64,000 nt of DNA, taken from NCBI RefSeq assembly GCF_000741705.1, contig NZ_JGZI01000009.1, forward strand, positions 434,001-498,000, given 5' to 3'. Shown here piece after piece: positions 47,668 through 59,146 of this stretch (position 1 is its first letter; the number at the start of each line of letters is the position of its first letter). The translations under genes and the position numbers were made by a program. The notes under the pieces were generated by a model, which saw nothing but the letters and a program-made list of their open reading frames with translations, did not search any database and had not been told where the DNA came from. Origin of the DNA: Bifidobacterium psychraerophilum. Lineage in GTDB: Bacteria; Actinomycetota; Actinomycetes; Actinomycetales; Bifidobacteriaceae.

Positions 47668-48609
47668 ATGACATTGGGGAAGATCAAAGGCATCGCCTCG
47701 GCGATGCTCAGCGGCGCATTGATTGTCGCGATGGCAGGATGCGGCACCACCGACAGTTCGGAGAGCTCCGCATCAGGCACATCAGGAGCCGGTGCGACGC
47801 CATCGGCCTATGATGTGAGCGGCATCTCCAAGGATGACTCCATTGCGTCATTGGTGCCGAGCTACATCGCCAAGGACGGCAAGCTCACGGTCGGTATGGA
47901 TACCTCCTATGCGCCTGCCGAATTCCTGGACTCGGACGGCAAGACGCCGATCGGTTATGATGTGGATCTGGTCAACGCGATTTCAAAGGTGCTGGGACTC
48001 ACTCCCGACCCGCAGACGGCCACCTTCGACTCGATCATTCCCTCCATCGGCACCAAATACGATATCGGTGTTTCGAGCTTCACCGTCACCAAGGAACGTA
48101 GTGAGGCGGTTGATTTCGTGACGTACTTCAAGGCCGGTATGACCTATGCGGTGCAGAAGGGGAATCCCCAGAAGGTCGACGCCACCGATCTGTGCGGTAT
48201 CAAACTGGGCGTCCAGACCGGTACGACCGAGGAGGAGGAGGCCAACTCCGCCAACAAGGCCTGCACCGATAAAGGCAAGGATGCGATCGATGTGCAGTCC
48301 TACAAACAGCAGACCGATGTGACCACCGCGCTGGTGACCGGTAAGGTCGATGCCTTGTATGCGGACAGCCCCGTGACAGGCTATGCGATTGAACAGACCG
48401 GCGACAAATTGCAGAAGCTCGGCGAAGACCAGGGGGTCGCCCCTCAGGCCGTGGCCATCAAGAAGGGTGATTCCGCGACGGACCAGGCGATCCAACAGGC
48501 GATTCAGAAATTGATCGACGACGGAACCTACACGAAGATCCTGAAGGCCTGGGGTGCGCAGTCCGGTGCGATCGAGAAGGCGGAGATCAATCCCACCGCA
48601 AGCGAGTAG
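47668..48609 (+). CDS. polar amino acid ABC transporter substrate-binding lipoprotein
   Basis: A family 3 solute-binding protein of 313 aa. A signal peptide ends in the lipobox VAMAGC (Cys25), so it is anchored to the outer face of the membrane. After a Ser/Gly linker the fold shows LTVGMDTSYAPAEFLDSDGKTPIGYDVDLVNAISKVLG, and FTVTKERSEAVDFV is the family signature. The GAGGGA ribosome-binding site lies just before the ATG. It is first of an importer with the permease and ATPase downstream. A stable hairpin separates it from them. Confidence 0.93.
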   Translation: MTLGKIKGIASAMLSGALIVAMAGCGTTDSSESSASGTSGAGATPSAYDVSGISKDDSIASLVPSYIAKDGKLTVGMDTSYAPAEFLDSDGKTPIGYDVDLVNAISKVLGLTPDPQTATFDSIIPSIGTKYDIGVSSFTVTKERSEAVDFVTYFKAGMTYAVQKGNPQKVDATDLCGIKLGVQTGTTEEEEANSANKACTDKGKDAIDVQSYKQQTDVTTALVTGKVDALYADSPVTGYAIEQTGDKLQKLGEDQGVAPQAVAIKKGDSATDQAIQQAIQKLIDDGTYTKILKAWGAQSGAIEKAEINPTASE

Positions 48610-48616
48610 TTGCTTT

Positions 48617-48650
48617 CCGGGTGGCTGCGGTGCGCGCCGCATCCACCCGG
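48617..48650 (+). terminator. attenuating hairpin between SBP and permease
   Basis: CCGGGTGG-ct-GCGG (48617-48630) pairs with CCGC-at-CCACCCGG (48637-48650) around a 6-nt TGCGCG loop. No T-tract. Such hairpins often keep the binding-protein mRNA more abundant than the distal permease part. Confidence 0.6.
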
Positions 48651-48830
48651 AGCCATCGGCACCCGGCGCCTGTTTGGACGTGCGCCGATGTGCCGACGCT
48701 GATGTGGTGGATACTGTTTGGGTAGATGTTGATGTCGACGGTGTGCTGTGAACACTGTGATGTGAACGATGTGCCGTGGTGATAATCCGATGATCGCGCA
48801 GCTGCGGTTATCGGGGCGGGGAGGGGAAAC

Positions 48831-49808
48831 ATGCCGAGGAGTGATAGCGACGGAGGTTTGGATATACCGAACAGGATATCCGCGCGCCCAGTGAGGAAAC
48901 CGGGTCCGTACATCGCGGCGGTCGTCGTCGTGGTGGTCGCCTTGATGCTGCTTCATGGCATGGTGACCAACCCGAACTTCGATTGGCCAACGGTATGGAT
49001 GTATCTCTTCAATGAGAATGTTCTCTCAGGCATCGGATGGACCCTGCAACTCACGGTGTACGCGATGGTACTTGCCACGGTTCTGGCCGTGATCCTCGCC
49101 ATGATGCGCAAGTCGGCGAATCCCGTTCTGCGCGGGGTCAGCTGGTTCTTCATCTGGTTCTTCCGGGGCACCCCTGTGTATACGCAGCTGGTCTTCTGGG
49201 GTCTGCTCGCGGTACTGGTCCCCAGGATGGCCCTCGGCATTCCATTCGGTCCCGAGTTCTGGAGCATCGACACCAAGACCCTGATCTCCGCCGGCACGGC
49301 CGCGGTTCTGGGCCTTGGTCTCAATGAGGCCGCATACCTTTCGGAAATCGTCCGTGCGGGCATAGAGGCCGTTGATACCGGACAATCCGAAGCCGCCGCG
49401 GCACTGGGCATGCGGCGTTCGTTGATCATGCGCCGCATCGTCCTACCACAGGCCATGCGTATCATCGTGCCGCCCACGGGCAACGAGACCATTGGCATGT
49501 TGAAAACGACCTCGCTGGTGCTTGCCGTTCCTTTCTCCCTGGAGCTGCAATTCGCCACCAACGCCATCGCGAACCGTATATACAAGCCGATTCCGCTGCT
49601 GCTGGTGGCCTGCATCTGGTACCTGGTCATCACCACGGTGCTCATGATGCTGCAATCCCGTCTTGAGCATCACTTCGGGAAGGGCTTTGACGCCCGCGCG
49701 ATGGGCAGCAAGGGCAAGCAGCCTCCGCTGCCCGGTAAAACATCCGGCGAACCAAAGGATGCAGTCGATAAGGTGAATCAGGCCACGATGGTGGGGTTGA
49801 ACGCATGA
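48831..49808 (+). CDS. amino acid ABC transporter permease
   Basis: The product has 325 aa with a basic N-terminal tail, a first helix at about residues 25-45 and at least four more. The EAA loop [29 protein letters not shown] is the HisM-type ATPase-docking motif. [20 protein letters not shown] is the typical permease core of polar amino acid importers. GGGGAGGGG precedes the ATG. It overlaps the ATPase gene by ATGA. Confidence 0.93.
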   Translation: MPRSDSDGGLDIPNRISARPVRKPGPYIAAVVVVVVALMLLHGMVTNPNFDWPTVWMYLFNENVLSGIGWTLQLTVYAMVLATVLAVILAMMRKSANPVLRGVSWFFIWFFRGTPVYTQLVFWGLLAVLVPRMALGIPFGPEFWSIDTKTLISAGTAAVLGLGLNEAAYLSEIVRAGIEAVDTGQSEAAAALGMRRSLIMRRIVLPQAMRIIVPPTGNETIGMLKTTSLVLAVPFSLELQFATNAIANRIYKPIPLLLVACIWYLVITTVLMMLQSRLEHHFGKGFDARAMGSKGKQPPLPGKTSGEPKDAVDKVNQATMVGLNA

Positions 49809-50599
49809 GCATGCAAGAGCAATCGCTAGACGCGGCAGGTGCGCCCGCGATCGAAATCGTCCAGGTGCACAAGGCTTTCGGAAGCCTGCATGTGCTCAAA
49901 GGCGTGAGCCTTACGGTTATGCCGGGCACGGTCACGGCCATTCTGGGGCCTTCGGGTTCCGGGAAATCGACCTTGTTGCGGATGATCAATCAATTGGAGA
50001 CACGCACCGGCGGTGAGATCTTCATCGAAGGCGAGTTGGTTGGGTACAAGCCGCTGGGCAATGGCGGTCTGCGTCTGCTTGACGATAAGGAAGTCGCGGC
50101 GCAACGCTCGAAGATAGGCATGGTGTTCCAGCGTTTCAATCTCTTCCCCCATATGACGGCGGTTGAGAATGTGATGGAAGCGCCGGTGCATGTGGGTGGC
50201 GTCGCGAAACGCGAAGCCAGGGAGCAGGCGCTCAACGAGCTCGATCGCGTCGGACTGGCCGATCGTGCGAACTACTATCCGGCACAGCTTTCAGGTGGTC
50301 AGCAGCAACGTGTCGCCATTGCGCGGGCCTTGGCGATGCATCCGAGCATCATGCTCTTCGACGAGCCGACTTCGGCGCTTGACCCTGAATTGGTGGGGGA
50401 GGTCCTGGCCGTGATGCGTCAGGTGGCCAAGGAGGGCATCACGATGGTCGTGGTCACGCATGAGATGGGATTCGCCCGTGAAGTCGCCGATCAGGTCGTT
50501 TTCATGGATCAAGGGGTCGTGGTCGAGCATGGTGGATCTGACATCATCGATCATCCCCAGACCGAGCGATTCGGCGCTTTCCTGAAATCGGTGCTCTGA
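49805..50599 (+). CDS. amino acid ABC transporter ATP-binding protein
   Basis: A 264-aa ATPase of the GlnQ/ArtP class: [12 protein letters not shown] (about 43), [35 protein letters not shown] and the switch His in [14 protein letters not shown]. Start ATGA overlaps the permease. With the SBP at 47668 it completes an importer of a polar amino acid, probably glutamate/glutamine-like, but the exact substrate is unproven. Confidence 0.94.
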   Translation: MSMQEQSLDAAGAPAIEIVQVHKAFGSLHVLKGVSLTVMPGTVTAILGPSGSGKSTLLRMINQLETRTGGEIFIEGELVGYKPLGNGGLRLLDDKEVAAQRSKIGMVFQRFNLFPHMTAVENVMEAPVHVGGVAKREAREQALNELDRVGLADRANYYPAQLSGGQQQRVAIARALAMHPSIMLFDEPTSALDPELVGEVLAVMRQVAKEGITMVVVTHEMGFAREVADQVVFMDQGVVVEHGGSDIIDHPQTERFGAFLKSVL

Positions 50600-50665
50600 C
50601 CGGGCACAATGTCACATCCATGCGGGGCCGAGGTGTAGAGGTTCCGATAAGAAGGGCGTGTCCGG

Positions 50666-50702
50666 ATGACGTCCCTCTGGGAAATCCATAGACTGGAACA
50701 CT
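50666..50702 (+). promoter_or_regulatory. putative leaderless promoter of glmS
   Basis: ATGACG (50666-50671) and TAGACT (50689-50694) are separated by 17 bp and resemble -35 and -10 boxes. The -10 lies 8 nt before the ATG at 50703. There is no Shine-Dalgarno. Confidence 0.5.
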
Positions 50703-52592
50703 ATGTGCGGAATCGTTGGATATGCAGGATCGGGATGTGCGTGCGGCAAGCCTCTGGAAGTGTGTATGCAGGGTTTGCAACGTTTGGAATACCGGGGCTA
50801 TGACTCCGCAGGCGTCGCCTTGGTCGCTCCGGGGATGCAGGAGGTGGCTTGGCGCAAGAAGTCCGGCCGGCTGGGCAACCTCGAACAGGAGCTCGAGCGT
50901 CATCCGATGCCGGAGGCGACAGCGGGCATCGGACACACCAGGTGGGCCACCAACGGTGCGCCCACGGATGTGAATGCGCACCCTCATATGAGCGGTGACG
51001 GGCATATCGCCTTGATTCACAACGGCATCATCGAGAATGCGCCGCAGCTCAAATTCAATCTTCAGGCCGAGGGGTACACCTTCGCCTCCGCAACCGACAC
51101 GGAGGTCGCCGCGAAGCTTCTGGGCAAGGTCGCCAATGAAGTGATCGCACAGGAGGGTGCGCCCGATCTGTTCAAAGCGGTCAGGCGTGTGGCCAGAATG
51201 CTCACCGGGGCATTCACGATCCTTGCGGTCGATTCGCGTCAGCCGGATATCGTGGTCGGCGCCCGTCATGATTCACCGCTGGTGGTCGGTCTTGGCGATG
51301 GCGAGAATTTCCTCGGATCCGATGTCGCGGCCTTTGTGGCATATACCAAGGAGGCCTTGGAACTCGGGCAGGACGAGGCGGTATGCATCAGCGCGGACAA
51401 CGTTGAGGTCACGGATTTCGAAGGCAACCCCGTCACCGAAGCGAAGCGCTTCACCGTCGATTGGGACGCCTCCGCCACGGAAAAGGGCGGTTGGGATTCC
51501 TATATGGACAAGGAGATCCATGAGGAGCCCCTTGCCGTTTCCGACACGCTGCTCGGACGTTTCAGCGTTGACGGGGATCTGAATCTTGATGAGGTCCGTA
51601 TCGATGAGGATGTATTCCGCTCGATCGACAAGATCGTCGTCATTGCATGCGGTTCCGCTTCTTACGCGGGCCTGGTCGCCAAATACGCCATCGAGCATTG
51701 GGTGCGCATACCGGTCGAGATTGAGCTGGCGCATGAGTTCCGCTACCGTGACCCGATTCTGACGCCGCGAACCCTGGTGGTCGCGATCTCACAGTCGGGC
51801 GAGACGATGGATACGCTGATGGCCCTGCGTCATGCCCGGGAACAGGGGTCGAGGGTGCTGGCGATCTGCAATACCCAGGGTTCGACGATTCCCCGGGAGT
51901 CGGATGCGGTGCTGTATACGCACGCCGGTCCTGAAATAGCCGTGGCATCAACCAAGGCTTTCGTGGCACAGATCGTGGCTGCCTATCTGCTTGGACTGTA
52001 TCTCGCGCAGGTCAAAGGGACGATGTATCGCGATGAGATCCGTCAGATCGTGGATAATCTCAAGGCCATGCCCGAGAAGATCCAATGGGTGCTGGACAAC
52101 CAGGCCGATGTGATCGCCCAGACGGCTGACCGCATGGCGAAAGCGCACTCCTTCCTCTTCCTCGGACGGCATGTGGGATACCCGGTCGCCATGGAGGGCG
52201 CACTCAAACTCAAGGAGATCGCCTACACCTTCTCGGAGGGTTTCGCCGCCGGTGAGCTCAAGCACGGTCCGATCGCCTTGGTGGACGAAGGCGAACCCGT
52301 CGTGGTGATCGTCCCGAGTCCACGTGGCCGTGACGTGCTCCACAACAAGGTCATCTCCTCGATTGAAGAGGTCAAGGCCAGGGGCGCGTTCACCATCGCG
52401 GTCGCCGAAGTGGGGGATCCGGATGTCGAACATTATGCGGATGTGATTTTCTGGCGTCCCGAATGCTCGACGCTGCTCAGTCCGCTCACGGATGTGGTGC
52501 CCTTGCAGCTCTTCGCGATGGATATGGCGAAGCTGAAGCATTACGACATCGACAAGCCGCGTAATCTGGCCAAATCGGTGACTGTGGAATAA
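50703..52592 (+). CDS. glmS: glutamine-fructose-6-phosphate aminotransferase
   Basis: Makes glucosamine-6-phosphate from fructose-6-phosphate and glutamine, the first step to UDP-GlcNAc. The product has 629 aa. MCGIVGYAG exposes the class II glutaminase Cys2. HTRWATNGAPTDVNAHPH and the NGIIEN loop complete that domain. Two SIS sugar-isomerase domains follow (IVVIACGSASYAGLVAKYA, VVAISQSGETMDTLMAL). The C-terminus ends DIDKPRNLAKSVTVE, the family's conserved tip. I saw no glmS ribozyme in the 100 bp upstream. An unusual point is the missing Shine-Dalgarno. Confidence 0.97.
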   Translation: MCGIVGYAGSGCACGKPLEVCMQGLQRLEYRGYDSAGVALVAPGMQEVAWRKKSGRLGNLEQELERHPMPEATAGIGHTRWATNGAPTDVNAHPHMSGDGHIALIHNGIIENAPQLKFNLQAEGYTFASATDTEVAAKLLGKVANEVIAQEGAPDLFKAVRRVARMLTGAFTILAVDSRQPDIVVGARHDSPLVVGLGDGENFLGSDVAAFVAYTKEALELGQDEAVCISADNVEVTDFEGNPVTEAKRFTVDWDASATEKGGWDSYMDKEIHEEPLAVSDTLLGRFSVDGDLNLDEVRIDEDVFRSIDKIVVIACGSASYAGLVAKYAIEHWVRIPVEIELAHEFRYRDPILTPRTLVVAISQSGETMDTLMALRHAREQGSRVLAICNTQGSTIPRESDAVLYTHAGPEIAVASTKAFVAQIVAAYLLGLYLAQVKGTMYRDEIRQIVDNLKAMPEKIQWVLDNQADVIAQTADRMAKAHSFLFLGRHVGYPVAMEGALKLKEIAYTFSEGFAAGELKHGPIALVDEGEPVVVIVPSPRGRDVLHNKVISSIEEVKARGAFTIAVAEVGDPDVEHYADVIFWRPECSTLLSPLTDVVPLQLFAMDMAKLKHYDIDKPRNLAKSVTVE

Positions 52593-52673
52593 GCACCGTT
52601 CATCACCCCGTCGCCTCCTCGCGTCGTGGTGTCGCCGTCGCTGCGACGGGGAGGGGAGCAGCGACACATCGGA

Positions 52674-53516
52674 ATGAGAAGCATGCTGAATCAACGCTCC
52701 CCGCATCACCGTTGGGTCGTCGACGAGCCTGATATCCCGTTTGAGATGGGTATCCTCTATGAGGATGAGCGGATCATCGTGGTTGACAAGCCTCATTTTC
52801 TGCCGACCACGCCACGTGGCATGTGGTTTCGTTCCACTGCTCTGATGCGTCTTCGTGAGCGTTGCGATAATCCCGACATCACACCGGCCCATCGGCTCGA
52901 TCGTTCGACGGCCGGGATCGTCGTATTCGTCAAGGAGCCCTCCGCCAGGGGAGCCTATCAGATGCTCTTCCAGCGCAGGGAGGTGCGAAAGACCTACGAG
53001 TGCATTGCGCCGGCGGCGATACTGCGCACCGCTCCCCGTGGAGTGTCCCGAAGGCTGTGCCCTCCCGCGGTCTTCCCTCTGATGCGGATTTCGCATATCA
53101 GCAAGGATCGTGGAACCATACAAGCCTATGAGATCGCCGCCGCACCCAACAGCAGCACGCTGATCGCGGTGGCTGGCGATCAGGGGGCCGTGGCGTCTGC
53201 GAATGCAAAGGCGCGGGCAGGTCGCGCATTGCTGAGAGTGTATGAATTGCATCCTCGCAGCGGCAAAACGCATCAGCTCAGGGTGCATATGAATGCGCTC
53301 GGCCTGCCCATACTTGGTGATGATCTGTATCCGACCCTGAACATGCGGGCGACGGATGACTTCTCCCAGGCGCTTCAGCTTGTGGCACGAAGCCTGGAGT
53401 TCAGGGATCCGTACAGCGGTCAGTTCCGTCGCTTCACATCCCGGATACCGTTGGAGACCTCGGATGCCGCCGTGCAGTCGTATACCCGGCTTCCTGCACC
53501 TTCACGAAAGCGATAG
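52674..53516 (+). CDS. RluA family pseudouridine synthase
   Basis: The product is about 280 aa. HRLDRSTAGIVVFVKE contains the catalytic Asp (HRLDxxTxG motif). VVDKPHFLPTTP and the C-terminal LHPRSGKTHQLRVHMNALGLPILGDDLYP complete the fold. No S4 domain precedes the catalytic core, so it is of the short RluA/RluC-lacking-S4 kind that modifies rRNA or tRNA. The frame is open back to 52626, and a GGGGAGGGGAG tract precedes the ATG at 52674 at a loose spacing of about 14 nt; the ATG at 52683 is another option. A 9-bp stem (52606-52614 with 52643-52651) precedes it and may terminate glmS. Confidence 0.88.
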   Translation: MRSMLNQRSPHHRWVVDEPDIPFEMGILYEDERIIVVDKPHFLPTTPRGMWFRSTALMRLRERCDNPDITPAHRLDRSTAGIVVFVKEPSARGAYQMLFQRREVRKTYECIAPAAILRTAPRGVSRRLCPPAVFPLMRISHISKDRGTIQAYEIAAAPNSSTLIAVAGDQGAVASANAKARAGRALLRVYELHPRSGKTHQLRVHMNALGLPILGDDLYPTLNMRATDDFSQALQLVARSLEFRDPYSGQFRRFTSRIPLETSDAAVQSYTRLPAPSRKR

Positions 53517-53527
53517 CCGCATCGCTG

Positions 53528-54547
53528 CTATTCGTTGAGATCGCGGACTGATGAGCGCTCCACCATCTCGGCGGGGATGACGGTTTTGATGCCTGCCGGG
53601 GGCGTGTCACCCTCACAGGCCTGCAGCACCATCGAGAAGGCCTTCTGCGCGATCTGTGAGAAATGCATGCGCATCGTGGTCAGCGAAAGCCGTGGAACGG
53701 TCCCATGCAAGGAGTCATCGACTCCCATCACGCTGATGTCGTCGGGCACGTGTTTGCCGGTGCTTTCGATGCCTTGTATCGCGCCATAGGCCATCTGGTC
53801 GTTCGCCGCGAAGATCGCCGTGCATTGCGGGTCCGCGGCGAAGCGACGCCCGGCCTCATACCCACTGTCCGCATTCCAGTCGCCGATGAAGGCTTCCGGT
53901 ACGCGAATGCCCTGCTGCAGCAGCGTATCCTTCCATCCGCGGGCGCGGCTGACGGCCGCTTGGGAGTGCTGGGGGCCGGCGATGTGATAAACCGTCTGGT
54001 GTCCTTTGCTCAGCAGGTATTCGCTGGCTGTTGCCGCGCATCCGTACTGGTCATCGTCAATGGTGGGGCAGTGGTTCGAAGGCCCCTCGGTCACCATGAT
54101 CACGGGAAGATCCCGTGGGGGTACGAAATCCGCGAAATCCGAGACACGTTGTTCGAGCAGTACGATCATCCCGTCCACAGGGAATTTCTTCATCTGCTCG
54201 ACCGCATGTCGCAGAGGGTGCTCGTCCGTCGATTGCATGGTGAGCACCGTGGTGGCATAGCCCTTGGCGGCTGCGCATGTGCTGATGCCTTCCAGGATGC
54301 GCATATTCCCGTATGTGTTCATGTTGAACATGGCGACGCCGATATCCATGAAACGCCCGTGTTTGAGGGCGCGTCCGGCGAAGTTCGGACGATATCCGAG
54401 CTTCTGCATCGCCTCCTTCACGCGTGCGCGCGTCTCCGGTCTCACCGCCTCGCTGCCATTGGATACGCGGGACACGGTTTGGGGCGAGACGCCAGCTGCT
54501 TGTGCGACGTCTTGCATGGATGCCCATCGGGCTCGTTTGCCAGCCAT
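53528..54547 (-). CDS. LacI family transcriptional regulator
   Basis: The product has 339 aa. The N-terminal helix-turn-helix MQDVAQAAGVSPQTVSRVSNGSEAVRPETRARVKEAM is classic. The periplasmic-binding-protein-like effector domain follows (DIGVAMFNM, DGMIVLLEQR, FAANDQMAYGAIQGI, MGVDDSLHGTVPRLSLTT). The frame continues back to 54856, but the extra 103 residues are Thr/Pro-rich antisense noise. A TATACA hexamer and AGAGGA immediately precede the ATG. It is divergent from the sugar permease genes and almost certainly controls them through the palindromes at 54635 and 60820. Confidence 0.94.
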   Translation of the reverse strand: MAGKRARWASMQDVAQAAGVSPQTVSRVSNGSEAVRPETRARVKEAMQKLGYRPNFAGRALKHGRFMDIGVAMFNMNTYGNMRILEGISTCAAAKGYATTVLTMQSTDEHPLRHAVEQMKKFPVDGMIVLLEQRVSDFADFVPPRDLPVIMVTEGPSNHCPTIDDDQYGCAATASEYLLSKGHQTVYHIAGPQHSQAAVSRARGWKDTLLQQGIRVPEAFIGDWNADSGYEAGRRFAADPQCTAIFAANDQMAYGAIQGIESTGKHVPDDISVMGVDDSLHGTVPRLSLTTMRMHFSQIAQKAFSMVLQACEGDTPPAGIKTVIPAEMVERSSVRDLNE

Positions 54548-54624
54548 TCCTCTTGTATACCCCACTTCCTTGGCTTTGGTGTAATTTGTGCCGCGCTGCT
54601 GTGGTGGAAGCGGGCAATCGTGTG

Positions 54625-54650
54625 TAGAATGAAAATGGTTGCGCAAACAT
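54625..54650 (+). promoter_or_regulatory. permease promoter -10 with LacI-type operator
   Basis: TAGAAT at 54625-54630 fits a -10 box. Immediately after it lies ATGGTTGCGCAAACAT (54635-54650), a 16-bp palindrome around TTGCGCAA with one mismatched pair. A repressor bound there would block transcription start for the sugar permeases. The same core recurs at 60820-60833. Confidence 0.75.
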
Positions 54651-54728
54651 TTTGTTTCGAACCGAGTCGTCTCCTGGTGGAAGTCGCTGTTGACTGGGCC
54701 GGGGTTCCTTCGAGGGAGAGGGGTTGTT

Positions 54729-55655
54729 ATGGTTGCGCCGAGTGTGCCGGTGGTGCGGGGTTCGGTGGTGCCGGGTTCCGTTCGTGGTGGGCGTCGTGAT
54801 TGGCGTGGGTGGAAGTTCATGTTGCCGTTCGCGGTGGTGTTCGTGTTCGTGTTCATCGTGCCGATCGTGTATGCGGTGTGGATCTCGTTCTTCCAGAGGA
54901 AGATGATCGGTGGGACGGTGTTCGTGGGTTTCGCGAACTACGCGCGTCTGTTCGCTGATGCGCAGTTCTGGGACAGTGTGCGCCGGGTGGCGTTGTTCAC
55001 GGTGGTGCAGGTGCCGGTCATGTTGTTCCTGGCGGCGGCGATGGCGTTGGCGTTGGACAGCATGAAGCTGCATGGTTCGAAGTTCTTCCGTATCTCGACG
55101 TTCCTGCCGTATGCGGTGCCGGCGGTGGTGTCGACGTTGATCTGGGGTTTCGTGTACGGGGCGAAGTACGGTCTGGTGGGTTCGCTCAACGGGCTGCTGG
55201 GCACGGATCTGGATGTGCTGGCGCCTTCGGTGCTGCTGGCCGCGATCGGCAATATCGTGACGTGGGAGTTCACGGGGTACAACATGCTGATCTTCTATTC
55301 GAGCCTGTCGACGATCCCGCATTCGCTGTACGAGGCGGCGGCGATCGATGGCGCGGGGGAGTGGCAGATCGTGCGCCGGATCAAGCTGCCGGAGCTCAAA
55401 GGGTCGTTGGCGATCACGGTGATCTTCAGCATCATCGGGAGTTTCCAGTTGTTCAACGAGCCGAGCATCCTGCAGAACATGGTGCCGGGTAACGCGGTGA
55501 CGACGTATTACACGCCGAACATGTACGCGTACAACCTGAGTTTCTCGGGCAACCAGTCGAATTACGCGGCGGCGCTGGCGATCGTGATGGCCGTGATCAC
55601 GATGGCGATCGCGTATGCGGTGCAGCTGCGCAGCATGAGGGAGCAGATGAAGTGA
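54729..55655 (+). CDS. sugar ABC transporter permease (MalF/UgpA-like)
   Basis: The product has 308 aa. Start ATG at 54729 has GGAGAGGGG upstream; the frame back to 54639 is discarded. Six helices begin with PFAVVFVFVFIVPIVYAVWI (about 31-50). The EAA loop EAAAIDGAGEWQIVRRIKLPEL docks the ATPase. No ATPase gene is present in the locus, so a shared MsmK-type ATPase is likely. Codon use is strikingly G-ended (GTG, GCG, CTG), unlike nearby genes. The stop overlaps the next start as GTGA. Confidence 0.93.
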   Translation: MVAPSVPVVRGSVVPGSVRGGRRDWRGWKFMLPFAVVFVFVFIVPIVYAVWISFFQRKMIGGTVFVGFANYARLFADAQFWDSVRRVALFTVVQVPVMLFLAAAMALALDSMKLHGSKFFRISTFLPYAVPAVVSTLIWGFVYGAKYGLVGSLNGLLGTDLDVLAPSVLLAAIGNIVTWEFTGYNMLIFYSSLSTIPHSLYEAAAIDGAGEWQIVRRIKLPELKGSLAITVIFSIIGSFQLFNEPSILQNMVPGNAVTTYYTPNMYAYNLSFSGNQSNYAAALAIVMAVITMAIAYAVQLRSMREQMK

Positions 55656-56662
55656 GTGGGTCGAGGCGTGGTTCCCGGGTGTCGTCCGGGGTGGGTGTCG
55701 GTGGTTCGGGCGTGGGTGGCGTGCCGGTGGTGTCGGCGCGCGCGCGTGCCCGCAGGGTGGCGCGCGACGAGCGGGCCGAGCGGCGCAGGGCGGGGCGTTC
55801 GGGGTTCTCGAACCCGGCCAATCCGCGGCGTTCGACGGTGATGACGCTGGTGTGCGCCCTGTTCGCGGTGTACTGCCTGTTCCCCTTCGTGTACCTGGTG
55901 GTGAACGCGACCAAGACGCAGGCGGATTTCACCTCGACCTTCGGTCTGGGGTTCGGTGGCTCGTTCGCGTTGTGGGACAACCTGTCGCTGGTGTTCTCGT
56001 ACCAGGACGGGATCTTCGGCCGGTGGCTGGTGAACACGCTGCTGTACGTGGTGGTGGGCGCGGGCGGCGCGACCCTGCTGGCGATCATGGGGGGTTACGC
56101 GTTGGCGAAGTTCCGGTTCCCGGGCAGGAAGGCGGTGTTCGTGGTCGTGATCGGCGCGATCAGCGTGCCGGGGATCGCGTTGGCGGTCCCGCAGTTCCTG
56201 TTGTTCGCGAAGCTGGGGTTGACGAACACGCCCTGGGCGATGATCATTCCCAGCCTGATCAGTCCCTTCGGCCTGTACCTGATGTGGATCTTCAGCGAGC
56301 AGGCCGTCCCGGTCGAGCTGCTGGAGGCCGCCCGGGTGGACGGGGCCGGCGAGTTCCGGACCTTCTGGCAGGTGAGCCTGCCGTTGCTGGCTCCCGGGAT
56401 CGTGACCACGGCGTTGTTCACGATCGTGGCGACGTGGAACAACTACTTCCTGCCGTTGATCATGCTCAAGGACTCGGACTGGTATCCCCTGACGATCGGG
56501 TTGAACCAGTGGAAGGACCAGGCCAGCACCGCAGGGGGCCAGGCGATCCAGAACCTCGTGATCACAGGCAGCATGGTCACCATCATCCCCCTGGTCATCG
56601 CGTTCCTGCTCCTGCAACGCTACTGGCAATCAGGCCTCGCCGCAGGCGCAGTCAAAGAATAA
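55652..56662 (+). CDS. sugar ABC transporter permease (MalG/UgpE-like)
   Basis: The product has 336 aa from GTG 55652, overlapping the upstream stop. The first 60 residues are Gly/Val/Arg-rich and disordered, then six helices follow from about residue 62. The EAA loop LLEAARVDGAGEFRTFWQVSLPLLAPGI is the MalG type. With the upstream permease it forms the channel for the lipoprotein encoded at 60982. It shares the extreme G-rich codon use of its partner. Confidence 0.93.
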   Translation: MSGSRRGSRVSSGVGVGGSGVGGVPVVSARARARRVARDERAERRRAGRSGFSNPANPRRSTVMTLVCALFAVYCLFPFVYLVVNATKTQADFTSTFGLGFGGSFALWDNLSLVFSYQDGIFGRWLVNTLLYVVVGAGGATLLAIMGGYALAKFRFPGRKAVFVVVIGAISVPGIALAVPQFLLFAKLGLTNTPWAMIIPSLISPFGLYLMWIFSEQAVPVELLEAARVDGAGEFRTFWQVSLPLLAPGIVTTALFTIVATWNNYFLPLIMLKDSDWYPLTIGLNQWKDQASTAGGQAIQNLVITGSMVTIIPLVIAFLLLQRYWQSGLAAGAVKE

Positions 56663-56732
56663 CAATGGTCGGATAACAAGGGCCGGCTGGCAGAGCCGAA
56701 TAACGGTGCTTCCCCCATGCCTTGTCAGGTGA

Positions 56733-58997
<2,265 letters not shown>

Positions 58998-59013
58998 TGG
59001 AGGCTCTCGGAGA

Positions 59014-59038
59014 CGGATCGGCGTGGTACGCCGATCCG
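59014..59038. terminator. hairpin between convergent GH42 and GH51
   Basis: CGGATCGGCGT (59014-59024) and ACGCCGATCCG (59028-59038) form a perfect 11-bp stem with a 3-nt GGT loop. It can serve both strands. No T-tract. Confidence 0.7.
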
Positions 59039-59146
59039 CCTCCGTCTGGCGTGATGCTGGTCAGGTGCTTGTGCTTGGTGCTATGCGCTGTGGTCGGTCA
59101 TATGGGCTCTCACCCCGTGTGACCGACACAACATGTGAAGGCAGGT

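Noticed and set aside
50600-50702. glmS ribozyme
   Set aside because: The leader is too short (about 100 bp) and lacks the conserved core; bifidobacteria are not known for it.
55562-56629. Long antisense open frame (355 codons) opposite the second permease
   Set aside because: It is Arg/Gln/Asp/His-rich with no domain, and arises from the G-ended codons of the real permease.
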